Of a stretch of DNA of 64,000 bases, positions 1 through 10,417 are shown piece by piece. Position 1 is the first letter of the stretch. Every line of letters begins with the position of its first letter. The notes below the pieces were generated by a model. That model saw only the letters and a list, made by a program, of their open reading frames with translations, had not been told where the DNA came from and ran no database searches. A program made the position numbers and the translations under genes. Source of the stretch: Moraxella porci DSM 25326 (GTDB lineage: Bacteria; Pseudomonadota; Gammaproteobacteria; Pseudomonadales; Moraxellaceae); the NCBI RefSeq assembly GCF_002014855.1, contig NZ_MUYV01000005.1, positions 1-64,000 on the forward strand. Reading direction: 5' to 3'.

Positions 1-44
1 AGAATTGGGGGTCGGTTCACAATCACCAAGGGCTTTTTTTAATA

Positions 45-120
45 TGGCTCCCCAACCTGGGCTCGAACCAGGGACACACGGATTAACAGTCCGATGCTCT
101 ACCGACTGAGCTATTGGGGA
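45..120 (-). tRNA. tRNA-Asn (GTT)
   Basis: Read on the minus strand this is a 76-base tRNA that begins TCCCCAATAGCTCAG, has anticodon GTT in a normal anticodon loop, a GGTTCGA T-arm and an encoded CCA end. It is the last gene of a three-tRNA cluster and lies 4 bases after the second tRNA-Lys. Confidence 0.97.
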
Positions 121-124
121 ATGA

Positions 125-200
125 TGGTGGGTCGTGCAGGATTCGAACCTGCGACCAATTGATTAAAAGTCAACTGCTCTACCAACTGAGCTAACGACCC
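125..200 (-). tRNA. tRNA-Lys (TTT), second copy
   Basis: A 76-base tRNA on the minus strand starting GGGTCGTTAGCTCAG, with anticodon TTT, a GGTTCGAATCC T-arm and an encoded CCA. It is identical over its full length to the copy at 221-296, so the pair is a recent or concertedly maintained duplication. Confidence 0.97.
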
Positions 201-220
201 GTTAGCGATACTAGGATAAA

Positions 221-296
221 TGGTGGGTCGTGCAGGATTCGAACCTGCGACCAATTGATTAAAAGTCAACTGCTCTACCAACTGAGCTAACGACCC
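221..296 (-). tRNA. tRNA-Lys (TTT), first copy
   Basis: The promoter-proximal copy of the duplicated tRNA-Lys gene. It has anticodon TTT and an encoded CCA. The 20-base spacer to the next copy has no promoter or terminator, so the three tRNAs are most simply one transcript cut by processing enzymes. Confidence 0.97.
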
Positions 297-309
297 ATTT
301 ATCTAGTCG

Positions 310-327
310 GATACGGTAATCCGTATC
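310..327 (-). other. Hairpin in tRNA operon leader
   Basis: A 7-bp perfect stem with a 4-base loop (GATACGG, ATTA, CCGTATC on the minus strand). It lies between the putative transcription start and the first tRNA. There is no T-tract, so it is not a terminator. It may be a processing or stability element; that is inference. Confidence 0.5.
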
Positions 328-342
328 GCTAATGTGGTGCAT

Positions 343-370
343 ATTATACGCATAATTTTTATGATTGCAA
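343..370 (-). promoter_or_regulatory. Sigma70 promoter of the tRNA operon
   Basis: On the minus strand, TTGCAA (370-365) and a perfect TATAAT (348-343) are separated by 16 bases. It is correctly placed about 45 bases upstream of the first tRNA-Lys. The surrounding DNA is very AT-rich, as in many stable-RNA promoters. Confidence 0.75.
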
Positions 371-504
371 GCATTAATTTGCAAAAAATCCAAAAATTTT
401 CAAAATTTTAGCAAAAAGCACACTAGACCTTGATTTTATTGGATGATATTTGCTGCGCTTGGGTGTTAACCACGCATCATAAATTTACGCTGCCATCAGT
501 ACGA

Positions 505-2508
505 TTAATTACGACTCAGTGCATCCACAGGATTTAGCTGTGATGCTGAGCGGGCAGGCAAAAAGCCAAATACCACACCAATTAGCGTTGAGCAGACAAA
601 AGCAGCCACGATGGATAAGGGTGAATACACCACGCTAAAATCTCCACCGCCGAATTTATTAATCAGCTCACCAATGGCAAAGGCAAACGCCACGCCCAAC
701 ACGCCGCCAAGAATACACACAAGCACCGCTTCAATCAAAAACTGCTGCATGATATCACTTTGGCGAGCGCCAACTGCCATACGCACACCGATTTCGCTGG
801 TGCGTTCGGTGACTGAGACGAGCATGATATTCATCACGCCGATACCACCGACGATGAGTGAGATGATGGCGATGGACGATACAAGCAAGGTCATCGTGGC
901 TGTGGTGGATTCGACCGTTTGACGGATGGAATCGGTATTCATGATATTAAAATCATCGGTGCCGTGGCGAGATTTGATCAGATCACTGATGGCGGTCTCG
1001 GCGACGCTCGATGGTGTCGCATCATCAATCAGCACCACAAAGCGGTCTAGGTAGCTTGTGCCAAGCATTCGATGCATCACGGTGGTGTAAGGCATATAAA
1101 GCTGTGGCGTGTTGTTTTGGCGGCCAAAACTGGTGCTTTTGCTGGATAAGACGCCAACTACTTGACCAGGAACTTTGCCGACTAGGATAATTTCACCGAT
1201 TGGATTGCCTTCACCATTAAAGAAGGTCTTATAAGCATTATTATCCAAGATAATATCTTGGGTGAGCTTATTGACGCTATCGGCAGTGAAGCCTTGTCCC
1301 ATGACTAGCTTCTCACCAGTGACCGCCAGATAATCTTTACCCACACCATTGACACTGGCGGATGCTTCGACATTTTTGTAGCGAGCGGTGACGCTGCTAT
1401 CAACTTGCGGGCTGACGCTTTTGGCATAAGGCTGAGCGGCGACAGCTTCAGCATCGGCAGTGGTGAGATTGTCATGACCGAACCTGCGGCGTGGATCACC
1501 AAAAGGATAACCATCGATGACCGTGATGGTATTGGTGCCCAGCTGATTGATGTCGGCGAGAATTTTTTGTTGTGAGCCTTGACCCAGACCCACCACAGAG
1601 ACCACCGATGCGATGCCGATGATGATGCCAAGCATGGTCAAAAGCGTTCGCATCTTGTGGGCTTTCATGGCGTACAGCGACATTTTGAACGCTTCTTTTA
1701 GCCGATCAAAAAAGCCAAATAAGGCATTTTTTGTATCTGATTTTTGGCGTGAATGGTCGCTGTGGCTGATGCTGGTGCGATGGGTGGCGTGCTCGGTGTA
1801 GTAGTCAGCGATGACTTGACCATCTTTGAGCTCAATCACGCGTTTAGCTTCGGCAGCAAGCTTAGGATCGTGCGTGACCATGATGATGGTATGGCCTTTG
1901 TCCTTGAGTTCGTGCAGGATTTTCATCACTTCGATGCCTGAGTGGCTATCAAGTGCGCCTGTCGGTTCATCAGCTAGGATGATGTCACCACCATTCATCA
2001 AAGCACGAGCGATGGAGACGCGTTGCTGCTGACCGCCTGAGAGCTGATTTGGGCGGTTTTGGGTTTTATCCCCCAAGCCAAGGGAAGCCAATAGCTGTTC
2101 TGCACGAGCACGACGCTTGGCGGTATCCATACCAGCATAGATGGCAGGGACGGTGACATTATCCAGTGCATTGATATCACCAAGCAGATGATATCGCTGA
2201 AAAATAAAGCCAAAATGCTCACGGCGTAATTGTGCCAACTCTTCGGTATCCATTTCATCGACTGAACGACCAAAGATGGTATAGTGCCCGCCGCTGGCTT
2301 TATCAAGGCAGCCCAAGATATTCATCAAAGTGGATTTGCCTGAACCTGACTGACCGATGATGGCAACCATCTCGCCTTGATACAGTGTGAGATTGATGCC
2401 GTGTAAGATGCGGATTTGGCTATCGCCAGCTGGAAAATCTCGCACCAAATCACGCACTTCGATCAAAGGTGTCTTGCCTTGATGGGGATTGAGTGTTTGC
2501 ATCATCAT
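505..2508 (-). CDS. macB: MacB-type ABC efflux transporter, ATPase plus permease
   Basis: This 667-residue protein has the full MacB layout. An N-terminal ABC ATPase carries Walker A GQSGSGKST (52-60), signature LSGGQ (156-160) and Walker B ILADEP (about 177-182). A transmembrane helix, a periplasmic domain and a C-terminal FtsX-like three-helix permease follow. With MacA it would drive tripartite export of macrolides, lipopeptides or other substrates from the periplasm through a TolC-like channel; no outer-membrane partner is in this window. It starts 4 bases after macA ends. Three consecutive ATG codons (2508, 2505, 2502) follow the TAAGG ribosome site, and 2502 or 2505 has the better spacing. 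Confidence 0.93.
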   Translation of the reverse strand: MMMQTLNPHQGKTPLIEVRDLVRDFPAGDSQIRILHGINLTLYQGEMVAIIGQSGSGKSTLMNILGCLDKASGGHYTIFGRSVDEMDTEELAQLRREHFGFIFQRYHLLGDINALDNVTVPAIYAGMDTAKRRARAEQLLASLGLGDKTQNRPNQLSGGQQQRVSIARALMNGGDIILADEPTGALDSHSGIEVMKILHELKDKGHTIIMVTHDPKLAAEAKRVIELKDGQVIADYYTEHATHRTSISHSDHSRQKSDTKNALFGFFDRLKEAFKMSLYAMKAHKMRTLLTMLGIIIGIASVVSVVGLGQGSQQKILADINQLGTNTITVIDGYPFGDPRRRFGHDNLTTADAEAVAAQPYAKSVSPQVDSSVTARYKNVEASASVNGVGKDYLAVTGEKLVMGQGFTADSVNKLTQDIILDNNAYKTFFNGEGNPIGEIILVGKVPGQVVGVLSSKSTSFGRQNNTPQLYMPYTTVMHRMLGTSYLDRFVVLIDDATPSSVAETAISDLIKSRHGTDDFNIMNTDSIRQTVESTTATMTLLVSSIAIISLIVGGIGVMNIMLVSVTERTSEIGVRMAVGARQSDIMQQFLIEAVLVCILGGVLGVAFAFAIGELINKFGGGDFSVVYSPLSIVAAFVCSTLIGVVFGFLPARSASQLNPVDALSRN

Positions 2509-2512
2509 CGCC

Positions 2513-3844
2513 TTACATCATCGGTGGACGGTTATTGCTACGGCTTTGGTTGGATGATTGTCCTTGACTTTGTTCGCCAATGACGATGACATCCCCTTTG
2601 CTTAGTCCGGATTTGATCTCGGCATTGACACGGTTATCGATACCGACTTCAACTTCGACAGGCTTGGCAAAACCATCTTCGCCAATGATACGAACGGTGC
2701 TTTTGCCATCTTTGGTCTCGATGGCAGATGATGGCACAACAAGTACGCCACGCACAGCATTGATGATGATATTGACTTGAGCAGTCATATCGATACGAAA
2801 TTTACCCTCGCTATTATCCACATCTAAGTAGCCGATATAATACACCGCTGAGTCGGTGCTACTGGTGTCGCTGATGGTCTCAGGCGCAGGCTCGACACCG
2901 TTTAAGATGGCATCAAACTGCTGATCAGGATTGCCAATGATATTAAATCGGGCTGGCATATTTGGGGTGATATTCACCACATCCGCTTCTGAGATTTGGG
3001 CGTTGATACGCACACGGCTTAGATCGGCAAGCGTGACGATGGTCGGTGCTGATTGATTGGCATTGACCGTGGTGCCTTGTTTTTGGTTGATGGCGACGAC
3101 CGTCCCATCCATCGGCGCACGAATGGTGGTGTAGCTTAGGTCTTCTTGGGCGGTGATGACATCATTTTGGGCTTTGGTGATGGCAGCTTGTTGGCTATCG
3201 ATGGCAAGCTTGGCGTTATTCACCGCGGTGAGTGCATTTTGATAATTGGCTTTGGCGGTGGCAAGGGCGGCTTTGGCGACTTCTAGATTTGATCTGGCGG
3301 TGTCATACTCTTCGCGGCTGATGGCGTTGATGTCGATGAGACCTGCTAGGCGATTAAAGCTTTGCTCGGCTTTTTTGAGCTCAGCTTGGCGAGTGTCGAT
3401 GGTGGCTTGGGCGCTTGCGACATCACCTTGTTTGCTTGCCAAATCACCACGCGCTTGATTGAGACTGGCTTCGGCTTGAGATAGTGATGCTTGGGCGTTT
3501 GAGACGCTGTTTTTTTGTTCGACTTGGCTGATTTGGGCAATCAAATCCCCTTTTTTGACCTGATCACCGATCTCGACATACAGCCTGGTGATCTCGCCTG
3601 AGACCTGTGCGCCGACTTCGACAGTTTGGATGGCTTTGATTTTACCTGATGCCAGTACGGTGTTTTCGATATCGCCTGTCTCGACAGTGGTTGTCAGATA
3701 CTCGGGTGCGGTTTGGGTGGGATTGAATTTTTTATAAACAAAAAAAGCTATAATGGCAAGCACAAATGCAAGGATAATCCACTTCAAATAACGGCTGAAT
3801 TTCACGGATTTGAGCGGTTTTGCGGTGGGTTTGGTGGCGGACAT
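2513..3844 (-). CDS. macA: MacA-type periplasmic adaptor protein
   Basis: A 443-residue membrane-fusion protein of the RND/HlyD adaptor family. It has a cytoplasmic N-terminus, one membrane anchor (about 23-41), two lipoyl half-motifs flanking a long Ala/Gln/Lys-rich coiled-coil hairpin (about 100-240), then beta-barrel and membrane-proximal domains. The C-terminus ends in a Gln/Ser/Asn-rich tail. It links MacB to an outer-membrane exit duct and stimulates the MacB ATPase in known systems. The ATG at 3844 has an AGGA ribosome site. It is first in a two-gene operon with macB. Confidence 0.92.
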   Translation of the reverse strand: MSATKPTAKPLKSVKFSRYLKWIILAFVLAIIAFFVYKKFNPTQTAPEYLTTTVETGDIENTVLASGKIKAIQTVEVGAQVSGEITRLYVEIGDQVKKGDLIAQISQVEQKNSVSNAQASLSQAEASLNQARGDLASKQGDVASAQATIDTRQAELKKAEQSFNRLAGLIDINAISREEYDTARSNLEVAKAALATAKANYQNALTAVNNAKLAIDSQQAAITKAQNDVITAQEDLSYTTIRAPMDGTVVAINQKQGTTVNANQSAPTIVTLADLSRVRINAQISEADVVNITPNMPARFNIIGNPDQQFDAILNGVEPAPETISDTSSTDSAVYYIGYLDVDNSEGKFRIDMTAQVNIIINAVRGVLVVPSSAIETKDGKSTVRIIGEDGFAKPVEVEVGIDNRVNAEIKSGLSKGDVIVIGEQSQGQSSNQSRSNNRPPMM

Positions 3845-4004
3845 GAGTTATCCTAATTATGATTTACAAAATGATGATGTACAAACAGACATAGTGTAAC
3901 TGAAATTTGGGCGAAATGATAACAATTTTTATTTATAGAAGAATTTGACCAGATGCAAATTATGTAGAGAATTGTTATAATTTTGTAATTTTTATAAATG
4001 GGCG

Positions 4005-4448
4005 TTATGGACAGCTGCGGTCTTTGGGATTGGTATAAAAATACAAGCTGATGACGACAACATTTGGATGTAGTGATGAGGGTTCGATGCGTAATTCTTG
4101 TTGGTTGCGGCAGTACAGTGTCGTAGTCGCATCAGAACTGGTGGTGATTTGCCAATTGTGTTCGGTGGCATTGGTGTGTACAAGCTGAGTCAGCGTTTCG
4201 CTCTTGGGATATGAATGGCTGATGCCAACAAAATCCGCACCTTGTTTGTGAGCATGAAAAATGCGTGTTGGTTCGCCAAGGCCTTTGGTAAGCTTAGGCA
4301 TTTCTTGTTGAAATTCTTGGAAAATCTTTGTGCGATTGGCATAGGGTTTGTCACGGCCATAAGGGCGTTCACCACTGATCACAAAGTGTGCGATACTGAT
4401 CACAAAGACAATCACTGGCACTATAAAGGCAAAGGGGTGTGTGTTCAT
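4005..4448 (-). CDS. Small membrane-anchored protein of unknown function
   Basis: I do not recognise this 147-residue protein. The start chosen is the ATG at 4448, which overlaps the holA stop as ATGA and so suggests translational coupling. The first 25 residues form a hydrophobic helix after a short polar stretch (signal anchor). The rest is a soluble, probably periplasmic domain with two cysteines, one of them last but one. It is last in the leuS-lptE-holA series. An upstream in-frame codon exists inside holA but has no advantage. The function is unknown and nothing ties it to DNA replication beyond position. Confidence 0.7.
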   Translation of the reverse strand: MNTHPFAFIVPVIVFVISIAHFVISGERPYGRDKPYANRTKIFQEFQQEMPKLTKGLGEPTRIFHAHKQGADFVGISHSYPKSETLTQLVHTNATEHNWQITTSSDATTTLYCRNQQELRIEPSSLHPNVVVISLYFYTNPKDRSCP

Positions 4449-5476
4449 ACACTTACCTGTAGCACATCCACGCCACAAATCCCCAAAATCAACCGCTCAA
4501 GCTGACGCCAGACATCCGCATCGCTAAGTCCTTTGATGCTTTTATCAATCTCATACACATCGCTGATGGCATGGTTGATGCTCTGTGGGCTTAGGCGATT
4601 GGATAGGCGATAATAGCTGTTTTCTTTATTTCGCCAAATGCCAAGGCTTTGGGCATCTTTACCTGCTTGTAGGCCTGCAATGGCTTGTAAATCCTTATTA
4701 ATCGCCCAAAGGATAATGCTGGGTGCGGTGTCGGTTTGCTTAAGATGATGCAGGATTTTGAGTGACTGAATGGCATTTTGGGCGATGAGTGCATCAGACA
4801 AATCAAAGACGCTAAAGCTACCACCTTCGGTCAATAGCGTCATCAAAGTGTCACCATCAATATTCGTTGGCGTACTTTGAGTGGGTGCGGTGTGGTTGAA
4901 TGATAATCGCCACAGGGTCTGATAGGCGGTGAGCAAATCATGCTCGGTATGGCTCATCAATATCCGCCAAGCATCGGTATCAAGCGTCATATTTAGGCGT
5001 GTTGCCCAGTAGTGTAAGAGTTCTTGACGCTGCTTTTCGTTATAGACATTGCCATCGATGATGGTGCCATGGGTATCAAACAGCCGAAATGCTTTGGTGG
5101 CTTGGGATTTTTTATCTTGCTTGGGTAGTAGCCAAATCAGATGATTGCTGCTATTGCCTGCTTTGACATCATCAGCAAAGCGAGATAATGCATCCATCGC
5201 ATCATTATCGGGCTTATGCTTGCCTGTCACGATGATGGCGCTGGATTCGGCAAATAGCGATAGGGCAGACAGCTCATTGATGGCTTCTTGCCACTGCTTG
5301 GGGCTATTGAGTTCAATGCGTTTGATGAATTGGCTGTGTGCTTGCCAGCTTGGGCGACAAGCATCGATGAGCCATTGTAGCACCAATGGCTCATCCGAAT
5401 GCACAAGCCACAATCCGCACAGCTGTTTTGGTGCTTGGGATAGGCTTTGGGCAAGTGCCAAAAATCGCTGCTGCAT
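4445..5476 (-). CDS. holA: DNA polymerase III delta subunit
   Basis: A 343-residue protein with the HolA/delta pattern, an AAA+-like fold without a working Walker A site. In the clamp loader, delta opens the beta sliding clamp. Length matches the family (about 340). Its ATG overlaps the lptE stop by one base (TGATG), and its stop overlaps the next gene by four. The leuS-lptE(rlpB)-holA order is conserved across gammaproteobacteria, which supports the call strongly because delta is poorly conserved in sequence. Confidence 0.92.
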   Translation of the reverse strand: MQQRFLALAQSLSQAPKQLCGLWLVHSDEPLVLQWLIDACRPSWQAHSQFIKRIELNSPKQWQEAINELSALSLFAESSAIIVTGKHKPDNDAMDALSRFADDVKAGNSSNHLIWLLPKQDKKSQATKAFRLFDTHGTIIDGNVYNEKQRQELLHYWATRLNMTLDTDAWRILMSHTEHDLLTAYQTLWRLSFNHTAPTQSTPTNIDGDTLMTLLTEGGSFSVFDLSDALIAQNAIQSLKILHHLKQTDTAPSIILWAINKDLQAIAGLQAGKDAQSLGIWRNKENSYYRLSNRLSPQSINHAISDVYEIDKSIKGLSDADVWRQLERLILGICGVDVLQVSV

Positions 5477-5979
5477 CAGGGATTCTGTACTCTGCCAAGT
5501 GTGTAGTATTGTTCAGCGATACGATGAGCTAGGCTGTTTTGCAGCCAGATTTTGGCTTGCTCGCCTTGTTGATCACTGGTGGCGACACTTGCTTCGTTGT
5601 ACTGATAGCTGCGTTCGACTTGCACGGTATGGGTGTGTGTCTGGTCAGTCAGCTGATAGCTGACATCGGCGGTCAGCACCAAACGAATCTCGGTCAGCAC
5701 CCCAAGCAGCTTGTACTCACGATAGCGCAGGCTGCTGATTTTGATGTGTTGGCTGGCGGTGTCATCAGTTGCGATGCCAAGCTGAGCCAGTTGTGTGCTA
5801 AGCTTGGGCTTGAGTGCAAAGGCCACCGCGTCATTGTCAGTGATCAGTGCTACTTGGGTATGATGTGGTGCCAGTTGCACGCCAGTATTGCCGACGCCGC
5901 GCAGACCAAAGCCACAGGCGGTCAGTGTCATGACACTCACCGCAACTAAGCTTGCTTTGATTAGATGATTGATTTTCAT
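5476..5979 (-). CDS. lptE: LPS-assembly lipoprotein LptE
   Basis: A 167-residue lipoprotein. The signal peptide ends in the lipobox LTAC with Cys22 as lipidation site, followed by the typical GFGLRG of LptE (old name RlpB). LptE plugs the LptD barrel that inserts lipopolysaccharide or lipooligosaccharide into the outer leaflet. The start overlaps the leuS stop by one base (TAATG) and the stop overlaps holA by one base, so all three are probably co-translated. Confidence 0.92.
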   Translation of the reverse strand: MKINHLIKASLVAVSVMTLTACGFGLRGVGNTGVQLAPHHTQVALITDNDAVAFALKPKLSTQLAQLGIATDDTASQHIKISSLRYREYKLLGVLTEIRLVLTADVSYQLTDQTHTHTVQVERSYQYNEASVATSDQQGEQAKIWLQNSLAHRIAEQYYTLGRVQNP

Positions 5980-8609
5980 TAGCTACCTGCGACAACGAAG
6001 CTGATTAGTTTGTTTGGCACGACGATTTCTTTTTTGATGTCGCCGGTGATGAACTTGGCAACACCTTCTAGTGCTTTGGCTTCACGGATTAGCGTGTCAT
6101 TATCGGTGCCAACAGCGACCTCCATCTTGCCGCGTACTTTACCATTGACCTGTACGACCATTGTGATGGTGTCATTCACCAGTGCTGATTCATCCAGAGC
6201 TGGATAAGTGACTGTGCGAGCGTCCACACCAAGCTCATTCAATAGATACTCACCGACATGCGGTGCGTATAGCGACAGCATGGCAAGCAAAGCATGGATG
6301 GCTTCGTGACGTACTGCCAGCTCATTATCATTTGCTACTTCAAAGCTTGCAATCTCATTGCACAGCTCCATCAGACTAGAGACTGGTGTATTTAGTGCCA
6401 AATGCTCACCTAGGCTGACATCGATTTTGACGATGGTTTCGTGTGTCTTACGGCGTAGGTCTTTGGCAGCTTTTGATAAATTGGCCTTATCGATATCGCC
6501 AATGGTTTTATTGCTGATGGCATCAATATGTTCGCCAACGGTACGCCATACTTTTTTGACAAAGTTATGCGGGCCTTTGAGTGCTGAATCTGACCATTCG
6601 AGAGTCTGATCGGCAGGGGCGGTGAATAGTGTGTATAGACGCACCGTGTCCGCACCGTATTGCTCGATGATCTCTTGGGGATCGACACCGTTATTTTTTG
6701 ATTTGCTCATTTTTTCGATTTTGCCGATGATGACAGGTTCGCCATCAGCTTTGAGTGTCGCGCCACTGACTTCAGTGCCATTCATCACAAGGTCGATCTC
6801 ATGTGGGAAATAGTATGACTTTGAGCCATCGGCATTTTCACGATAATACGTGCCAGCCAGTACCATGCCTTGGGCAAGTAGATTGGCAAATGGCTCATCA
6901 CCGCTCACCAGGCCTTCATCACGCATCACCTTGTGGAAGAAGCGTGCGTATAGCAAATGTAGGACAGCGTGCTCAACACCACCAACATACTGATCCACAG
7001 GCAGCCATTTGTCAGCTGCAGCACGGTCAATCATTTGTGTGTCGTCATGTGGGCTGGCAAAACGCTGTGCATACCAGCTAGACTCCACAAAAGTATCAAA
7101 AGTATCTGTCTCACGCTCGGCAGGCTGACCGCATTTTGGGCAGGTGCAGTTGATGAATTCTGGCATATTTTTGAGTGGATTGCCACGACCATCAGGGATG
7201 ACATCAGTTGGTAGCACCACTGGCAAATCTGCTTCATCGACAGGGATGGTACCGCAGTATTCGCAGTTCACCATCGGAATTGGGCAGCCCCAATAACGCT
7301 GACGGCTCACGCCCCAGTCACGCAGGCGGTATTGAATGGTGGCTTTGCCAAGATTTTTGACGCTGACGATTTCTTCGACTTTGGCGGTGGCATCAGCTGA
7401 TGATAGACCGTCAAGTACGCCTGAGTTGATGCAGAAGCCTGTGTCTTTGTCGCCGTACCATTCTTGCCACTCACGGCTGTCGTATTGACCTTGTTTGTCT
7501 TTGAAGTCAATGACTTGGGTGATTGGTAAGTTGTATTTATTGGCAAATTCAAAATCACGCTCATCATGTGCAGGAACGCCCATTACTGCGCCTGAGCCGT
7601 AGCTCATCAAGACATAGTTGGCGACCCAGACAGGAACATTTTCGCCAGTGATTGGGTGGGTGGCAAATAGGCCGGTATCCATGCCGACTTTTTCGGCTTT
7701 GGCAAGGTCGGCTTCTGCCACCGAGCCTTGTTTGCATTCGGCACAAAACTGTGCAATCGCTTCGTTTTGCTTGGCGGCGTATTGTGCCAAAGGATGCTCA
7801 GCAGCCACTGCTAAATAGCTGACGCCCATCACGGTGTCAGGGCGAGTGGTGAAGACGCGCAGCACATCGTCATTGCCATCGATGCTGTAAGTGAAATCCA
7901 GCTCCATACCGCGGCTTTTGCCGATCCAGTTGTGCTGCATTGATAGTACTTGTTTTGGCCAATGACCTTCTAGGGTTTTTAGGTCGTCAAGCAGCTCATC
8001 AGCATAGTCAGTGATTTTAAAATAGTACATCGGGATGTCGCGTTTTTCGACAATCGCACCTGAACGCCAGCCACGACCATCCACCACTTGCTCATTGGCA
8101 AGGACGGTATTATCCACAGGATCCCAGTTTACGGTGGCAAGTTTTTTGTACACCAAGCCTTTTTTGTAGAGTTGTAAAAACAGCCACTGCTCCCAGCGGT
8201 AGTATTCAGGCGTACAGGTGGCAAATTCACGAGACCAGTCAATCGACAGACCCAACGCCTTGAGCTGCTCACGCATATTGTCGATGTTTTGGAAGGTCCA
8301 CTTGGCAGGGGCGACCGCATTGGCGATGGCGGCGTTTTCGGCAGGCAGACCGAACGCATCCCAGCCCATCGGCTGCATGACATCATAGCCTTTTTGGCGA
8401 TAATAACGACTTAGCACATCGGTGATGGCATAGTTACGCACATGACCCATATGCAGTTTGCCACTTGGATAGGGAAACATTGACAGCATGTAGCGAGTCG
8501 GTTTATCGCTTGGTTCGTTGGTGGTGTGATAGCGTTTGTCATTATCCCATTGGGCTTGCAACTGGCTTTCGATGCTGGCAAAATCATAATTTTCTAAAGA
8601 AATTTTCAT
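5979..8609 (-). CDS. leuS: Leucyl-tRNA synthetase
   Basis: A class I aminoacyl-tRNA synthetase of 876 residues with the HIGH-type motif HMGH near the N-terminus and KMSKS in the C-terminal half. A large CP1 editing insertion and the zinc-binding-type Cys cluster (CEYC...CPKC) lie between. It charges tRNA-Leu and hydrolyses misacylated products. ATG 8609 follows GGATAAAG. An upstream in-frame TTG at 8621 is less likely. It heads the leuS-lptE-holA operon. Confidence 0.97.
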   Translation of the reverse strand: MKISLENYDFASIESQLQAQWDNDKRYHTTNEPSDKPTRYMLSMFPYPSGKLHMGHVRNYAITDVLSRYYRQKGYDVMQPMGWDAFGLPAENAAIANAVAPAKWTFQNIDNMREQLKALGLSIDWSREFATCTPEYYRWEQWLFLQLYKKGLVYKKLATVNWDPVDNTVLANEQVVDGRGWRSGAIVEKRDIPMYYFKITDYADELLDDLKTLEGHWPKQVLSMQHNWIGKSRGMELDFTYSIDGNDDVLRVFTTRPDTVMGVSYLAVAAEHPLAQYAAKQNEAIAQFCAECKQGSVAEADLAKAEKVGMDTGLFATHPITGENVPVWVANYVLMSYGSGAVMGVPAHDERDFEFANKYNLPITQVIDFKDKQGQYDSREWQEWYGDKDTGFCINSGVLDGLSSADATAKVEEIVSVKNLGKATIQYRLRDWGVSRQRYWGCPIPMVNCEYCGTIPVDEADLPVVLPTDVIPDGRGNPLKNMPEFINCTCPKCGQPAERETDTFDTFVESSWYAQRFASPHDDTQMIDRAAADKWLPVDQYVGGVEHAVLHLLYARFFHKVMRDEGLVSGDEPFANLLAQGMVLAGTYYRENADGSKSYYFPHEIDLVMNGTEVSGATLKADGEPVIIGKIEKMSKSKNNGVDPQEIIEQYGADTVRLYTLFTAPADQTLEWSDSALKGPHNFVKKVWRTVGEHIDAISNKTIGDIDKANLSKAAKDLRRKTHETIVKIDVSLGEHLALNTPVSSLMELCNEIASFEVANDNELAVRHEAIHALLAMLSLYAPHVGEYLLNELGVDARTVTYPALDESALVNDTITMVVQVNGKVRGKMEVAVGTDNDTLIREAKALEGVAKFITGDIKKEIVVPNKLISFVVAGS

Positions 8610-8685
8610 GTCTTTATCCAAAATAGCAAATTAAAATTAAATTGTGAAAAATAACATCGTATTATACCGAAAAATGCCAAGAATT

Positions 8686-8694
8686 TGCTATAAT
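8686..8694 (+). promoter_or_regulatory. Extended -10 promoter of the ArsC-like gene
   Basis: TGCTATAAT forms an extended -10 element 32 bases before the ATG at 8727. No good -35 is visible, as is usual with extended -10 promoters. A TATAAT on the opposite strand (8666-8661) could serve leuS, so the two promoters would be back to back. Confidence 0.5.
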
Positions 8695-8726
8695 TTGCCA
8701 AATTTAACCAAAAAACTTTGGGGGAT

Positions 8727-9107
8727 ATGATGACAATCACAGTTTATGGCATCAAAAATTGCAATACCATGAAAAAAGCCTTTGATAAACTGAACGAACT
8801 TGGCGTGAACTATGACTTTTTTGATTATAAAAAGCAGGTGCTAAGCAGGGATGAATTTGGCGAATTTGTCCGTATTTTTGGCGACAAAGTGATCAACAAG
8901 CAAGGCACAACTTACCGTAAGCTTGATGATGACACCAAGGCAGTGCTTGGCGGTGTGGCAGATGGCGATCAGCTTCAAGCGGTGTATGAAATTGTCAAAA
9001 ATCAACAAAGTATGCTAAAGCGTCCTATCATCATCGGTGAGCATCAAGGTGAGCAGGTGGCTGTGATTGGCTTTGATGATGGTGAATATCAAGCGGTGTT
9101 TGGCTAA
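8727..9107 (+). CDS. ArsC/Spx-family thiol protein (YffB-like)
   Basis: A thioredoxin-fold protein of 126 residues in the ArsC/Spx/MgsR family, closest in feel to YffB. The N-terminus ITVYGIKNCNTMKKA has one cysteine (Cys12) in the CxxT/M loop, so it lacks a CxxC pair. Family members reduce arsenate or interact with glutathione or RNA polymerase; YffB has no firm cellular role. A GGGGG ribosome site at 8720-8724 precedes tandem ATGs at 8727 and 8730. It is a single-gene unit followed by a strong terminator shared with tgt on the other strand. Confidence 0.85.
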   Translation: MMTITVYGIKNCNTMKKAFDKLNELGVNYDFFDYKKQVLSRDEFGEFVRIFGDKVINKQGTTYRKLDDDTKAVLGGVADGDQLQAVYEIVKNQQSMLKRPIIIGEHQGEQVAVIGFDDGEYQAVFG

Positions 9108-9125
9108 GCCTACCTAAGCCCACCC

Positions 9126-9160
9126 AAAAAAAGCGCCATCAGTGTGACGGCGCTTTTTTT
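9126..9160. terminator. Bidirectional intrinsic terminator
   Basis: The stem AAGCGCC/GGCGCTT with an 11-base loop is flanked by an A-run on the left and a T-run on the right. It would therefore stop transcription from both sides, ending the ArsC-like gene (+) and tgt (-). Confidence 0.9.
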
Positions 9161-9164
9161 GGCA

Positions 9165-10340
<1,176 letters not shown>

Positions 10341-10417
10341 CTAATTAATTGGATTAAAGCATCATGCACACTTGCTTGGCTGATGCAAAATTTATAAATT
10401 ATAAATAAGCGAAAAGC

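Noticed and set aside
505..3844. MacAB as part of a resistance island
   Set aside because: The genes have normal composition, lie between core genes and have no mobile elements nearby, so they look like resident chromosome.
5145..5663. 172-codon open frame on the plus strand across holA and lptE
   Set aside because: It is antisense to two well-supported genes, has no ribosome site and has no recognisable protein character.
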